A stretch of 64,000 nt of DNA from an uncultured Duncaniella sp. Its GTDB lineage: Bacteria; Bacteroidota; Bacteroidia; Bacteroidales; Muribaculaceae. The stretch lies in NCBI GenBank assembly GCA_910578615.1, contig CAJTRI010000007.1, positions 62,001 through 126,000 of the forward strand, in the 5' to 3' direction. Shown here in pieces: positions 61,510 through 64,000 of this stretch. Each line of letters begins with the position of its first letter. Positions within the stretch are counted from its first letter, which is position 1. The position numbers and the translations under genes were made by a program. The notes below the pieces were generated by a model. The model saw nothing but the letters and a program-made list of their open reading frames with translations, did no database searches and was not told the DNA's origin.

Positions 61510-63159
61510 ATGAAGAATATATTTAAAGCAGCCCTTGTGCTCGGACTTGCTTCCTCGATGACAGCCCTGACAGGCTGTATTGAAGAAGTACAGCCTACTG
61601 ATGGCATCACTCAGGGCCAGCTCGACACTTCCGTGCAGGGTGCCAAGGCAGTTCTTTTTGCAATACCGGCCAGAATGGTGGAATATAGCGATGGATTTGA
61701 CTGGCATGGCAATTTCAGCTATCCTGGCATGATGCAGATTCGAGACAGAATTTTGGACGAGATGATCTGTGCCGAGAGCGGTACGGACTATAACCAGTGG
61801 GTTCCTTTCGAACAGCTTCGTTTCAGTCAGGACTATTGGTATGGACAGGTAATCTGGAACTACTATACCAGCCAGATTCTTGCAACCAACAAGGCTTGTG
61901 CCATCTATCCGGAGAATATAGAAAGCGAGTCAGGCAAAGGTGCCCGAGCCAAGGCTCTTGCCTATCGTGTTATGCTAATGTTAGACTGTGCGCGTTGGTA
62001 TGAATTCCTACCCAACAAAGTGACATCCAATATCAACGCCTATGGTAATGACGTGCTCCATCTTACGATTCCTATCGTGACAGAGAAGACAACCGAGGAA
62101 GAGGCACGTAACAACCCTCGTGTTTCACGCGACAAGATGGTGGAATTTCTTCTCGGAGATCTCAAATATTGCGAGGAGAATATCAAGTTTGCTGATTCAG
62201 ACCTGAATACGATGATCCTTCCTGACCTTGCCTGTGTATATGGTCTGTATGCTCGTCTGTATCTTTGGATCGAGGACTATCCCAATGCGGCTCTGTATGC
62301 ACAGAAAGCTATTGACGAATCCAAGAAGATGCCTTTGACAGAGGCACAGTGGACTGATCCGAAGAACGGTTTCAATACCCTCAACGCTCCGTCATGGATG
62401 TGGGGTATAAACCAGGTCAAGGAGACAAGCTCTGTTCTGACAGGTATCTGTAACTTTACATCGATGGTATCCGTAGAGACAGACTATGGTTATGCCGGCG
62501 TTGGTGCAGGTGCATATCCTTCTGTGGGATATAGTTTCTATTCAAGGATAGGCAACAATGACTTCCGCAAGCTTTCTTGGTGCCCGCGTGCATCGGCCAC
62601 AAGTCTTATCAGAAAACTTCAGTTGAACAGCTACTCTACAAATGGAGAGAAGCAGGCCTTCTGCCGTAAGTTTGAATATGGTGCAGTGAAGTTCCGTCCG
62701 GGTGAAGGTGACTGTTCTAATCCGTCTGTGGGTTCGGCTACGGCTCTTCCACTCATGCGTGTTGAAGAAATGCACTTTATCAAGATTGAGGCAACGGCTC
62801 ATTCAAATCCTGCCGAGGGCAAGACAATGCTGGAGGATTTCATGAACACCTATCGCATGAGCAGTGGCAAATATACATGTAATGCTTCTGATGTAGATGG
62901 TGTTGTTGAGGAAATCGTATTCCAGAAACGTGTAGAATTCTGGGGTGAGGGTCTTAATATGTTTGATGTTAAACGTCTTGGATATTCAGTTACCCGTGCA
63001 TATACCAATACAAATTTCTACCCTGCATCACGTTTTAACTCCGATGGGCGTCCTGCATGGTTAAATCTCCAGATTGTAAGAACCGAAGGTCTGCAAAACT
63101 CAGCCGTTACTGAATGGAATAATCCTAATACAGTAGGTCTCTATGAGGTAATAGAGTAA
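61510..63159 (+). CDS. SusD/RagB-family surface lipoprotein
   Basis: 549 residues. The signal peptide ends in the lipobox ALTGC with the lipid-modified Cys23. A helical TPR-like body follows, with SusD features such as an ARAKALAYRVMLMLDCARWYEF helix region, YGLYARLYLWIEDYPNAALYAQKAI near 240-264 and a C-terminal EIVFQKRVEFWGEGLNMFDVKRLG block. It binds the nutrient at the cell surface and closes over the SusC barrel. It shares a transcript with susC; a strong terminator follows. Confidence 0.95.
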   Translation: MKNIFKAALVLGLASSMTALTGCIEEVQPTDGITQGQLDTSVQGAKAVLFAIPARMVEYSDGFDWHGNFSYPGMMQIRDRILDEMICAESGTDYNQWVPFEQLRFSQDYWYGQVIWNYYTSQILATNKACAIYPENIESESGKGARAKALAYRVMLMLDCARWYEFLPNKVTSNINAYGNDVLHLTIPIVTEKTTEEEARNNPRVSRDKMVEFLLGDLKYCEENIKFADSDLNTMILPDLACVYGLYARLYLWIEDYPNAALYAQKAIDESKKMPLTEAQWTDPKNGFNTLNAPSWMWGINQVKETSSVLTGICNFTSMVSVETDYGYAGVGAGAYPSVGYSFYSRIGNNDFRKLSWCPRASATSLIRKLQLNSYSTNGEKQAFCRKFEYGAVKFRPGEGDCSNPSVGSATALPLMRVEEMHFIKIEATAHSNPAEGKTMLEDFMNTYRMSSGKYTCNASDVDGVVEEIVFQKRVEFWGEGLNMFDVKRLGYSVTRAYTNTNFYPASRFNSDGRPAWLNLQIVRTEGLQNSAVTEWNNPNTVGLYEVIE

Positions 63160-63190
63160 TACAGATTTTTTAAGACCTGATATGAATACA

Positions 63191-63227
63191 CTCCGGGCAT
63201 TGCGACTGTCGCAATGCCCGGAGTTTT
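63191..63227. terminator. Bidirectional terminator after susD
   Basis: A perfect 15-bp stem (63191-63205 with 63209-63223, loop CTG) is followed by TTTTG on the + strand. It separates susD from the convergent adenylation-domain gene. Confidence 0.85.
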
Positions 63228-63250
63228 GTTTGGGTGATATGTGAAGCTTT

Positions 63251-64000
63251 CTAAGATGCAGTAGCGGTAACGTCTTTAAGTACGACTGGAAGGGCATGGG
63301 GGTTGAGTGTGCCGGCTTCGGTGACAGGGAGGTGGTGGAGAAGAACGAAGAACTCTGGAATCATATAGGAGGGCAGATATTGTGCCACGCGGTTTTTGAG
63401 CCATGAGAGGCTGAATGATCTGGATGTGGGTACTACATAGGCCACAAGATAGGCGCTCCCTTTTTCGTCGGTATAGTGGATGACCGCGCATTCCTTAACT
63501 TCGCCGGAGGCTATGAGTGCGCGTTCTACCTCGCCGGTCACCACACGTCGCCCCAGGATGTTTACCTCGCTGTCCTTGCGCCGTTCGTAGGCAAGATTGC
63601 CGTCAGGGAGCCGGACTCCGATGTCGCCCGTGCGGGCCACACGAGTGCCGTCTTCGAGAGTGGTGATTTCCGAGAGCTGTTCGGCCCTGTGGTCGCCTGT
63701 AAAAGAGTCGGCCACGCAGTTGCCGGTGATACATATCTCGCCTTCTTCGCCGGGAGCTACGGGCCGGAGATTCTCGTCAAGCAGCATTATCTCCACTCCT
63801 TCGCATTCCTTTCCGATGGGATAACGCCCCGAAGCGAGGGAGTAGCCTGAATTGCAGCAATAACTTGTCGAGAGGGCGGTGGCCACTGACGGGCCGTATG
63901 TGTTATAGACAGGAAGCTGTTCGGTGAGATGTCCCACAGAGGCCGCGTTCAGATTGTCTCCACCACTTATCACGAGACGGAGGGTGACGGGAAGCGAGGG
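63251..64000 (-). CDS. AMP-binding (adenylation) domain protein, C-terminal part, window-truncated
   Basis: The frame stays open to the window edge, so only the last 249 residues are visible. Motifs of the ANL superfamily are seen in order: a YNTYGPSVATALS segment (A5), ARTGDIGVRLPDGNLAYERRKD (A7-A8, with the catalytic aspartate in TGD), ILGRRVVTGEVERAL, and a LPVTEAGTLNPHALP end. In the last, the A10 motif (normally NGKVDR), threonine stands where the catalytic lysine is expected. No carrier domain follows before the stop. It may be an NRPS-like or stand-alone amino-acid/acyl activating protein; substrate unknown. Confidence 0.83.
   Translation of the reverse strand, partial: PSLPVTLRLVISGGDNLNAASVGHLTEQLPVYNTYGPSVATALSTSYCCNSGYSLASGRYPIGKECEGVEIMLLDENLRPVAPGEEGEICITGNCVADSFTGDHRAEQLSEITTLEDGTRVARTGDIGVRLPDGNLAYERRKDSEVNILGRRVVTGEVERALIASGEVKECAVIHYTDEKGSAYLVAYVVPTSRSFSLSWLKNRVAQYLPSYMIPEFFVLLHHLPVTEAGTLNPHALPVVLKDVTATAS

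Overview
The window looks like chromosomal DNA of a gut-type Bacteroidales, most likely a Muribaculaceae-like member. This is inferred from the SusC/SusD pair, the many TAnnTTTG-type promoter boxes of the Bacteroidetes primary sigma factor, the moderately GC-rich genes, and families such as DUF5715 and the PqqL-like M16 proteases. No rRNA, CRISPR array, phage or insertion sequence was seen. One tRNA gene, tRNA-Arg(ACG), is present.

Region 1 (1-16,900) is a near-complete cobamide locus. On the + strand, a tightly overlapping operon encodes a corrinoid-type ABC importer (substrate-binding protein, permease, ATPase). It is followed by the oxygen-independent corrin-ring enzymes, almost all as two-enzyme fusions: CbiH-CbiC, CbiE-CbiT, CbiG-CbiF and CbiJ-CbiD. 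After these come CbiA, a PduO-type adenosyltransferase, CbiP, the CobD decarboxylase and CbiB. Facing it on the - strand, cobU-cobT-cobS-cobC encode nucleotide-loop assembly. The two operons meet tail to tail with a 20-bp overlap of coding sequence. CbiL and the cobaltochelatase are not in view and probably lie upstream of the window.

Region 2 (16,900-22,800) holds a PHP-type tyrosine phosphatase, a zinc-less Vsr-like endonuclease, mazG coupled to a RecB/Cas4-like nuclease, and a periplasmic M16 protease. Region 3 (22,800-36,900) is mainly - strand housekeeping: trkH, trkA, dxs, a small membrane protein, purB, an MBL hydrolase, an RsmI-like methyltransferase, sufB, cvpA and valS, with a + strand ZIP transporter preceded by a possible small RNA.

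Region 4 (37,000-48,800) has ispD-recG-tadA-sirtuin, then topA and an RluA-type pseudouridine synthase on the + strand. These converge through a very long perfect hairpin on pheS-fluC-nth-TRIC, followed by lgt and a DUF695 gene. Region 5 (48,800-49,680) is non-coding apart from tRNA-Arg. It is hairpin-rich and includes a 69-nt stretch that can be folded by hand into a cloverleaf-like junction.

Region 6 (49,680-57,800) has an outer-membrane barrel protein, then a - strand operon queF-queC-DUF5715-asmA-HAD-aroB. Region 7 (57,800-64,000) has a SusC/SusD nutrient-uptake pair with its leader and, convergent to it, the C-terminal part of an adenylation-domain protein that lacks the usual A10 lysine and runs off the window. 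I did not find a clear-cut new defence or mobile system. The strongest leads are the fused corrin pathway, the RNA-like intergenic elements, and several enzymes that have lost conserved metal-site or catalytic residues.
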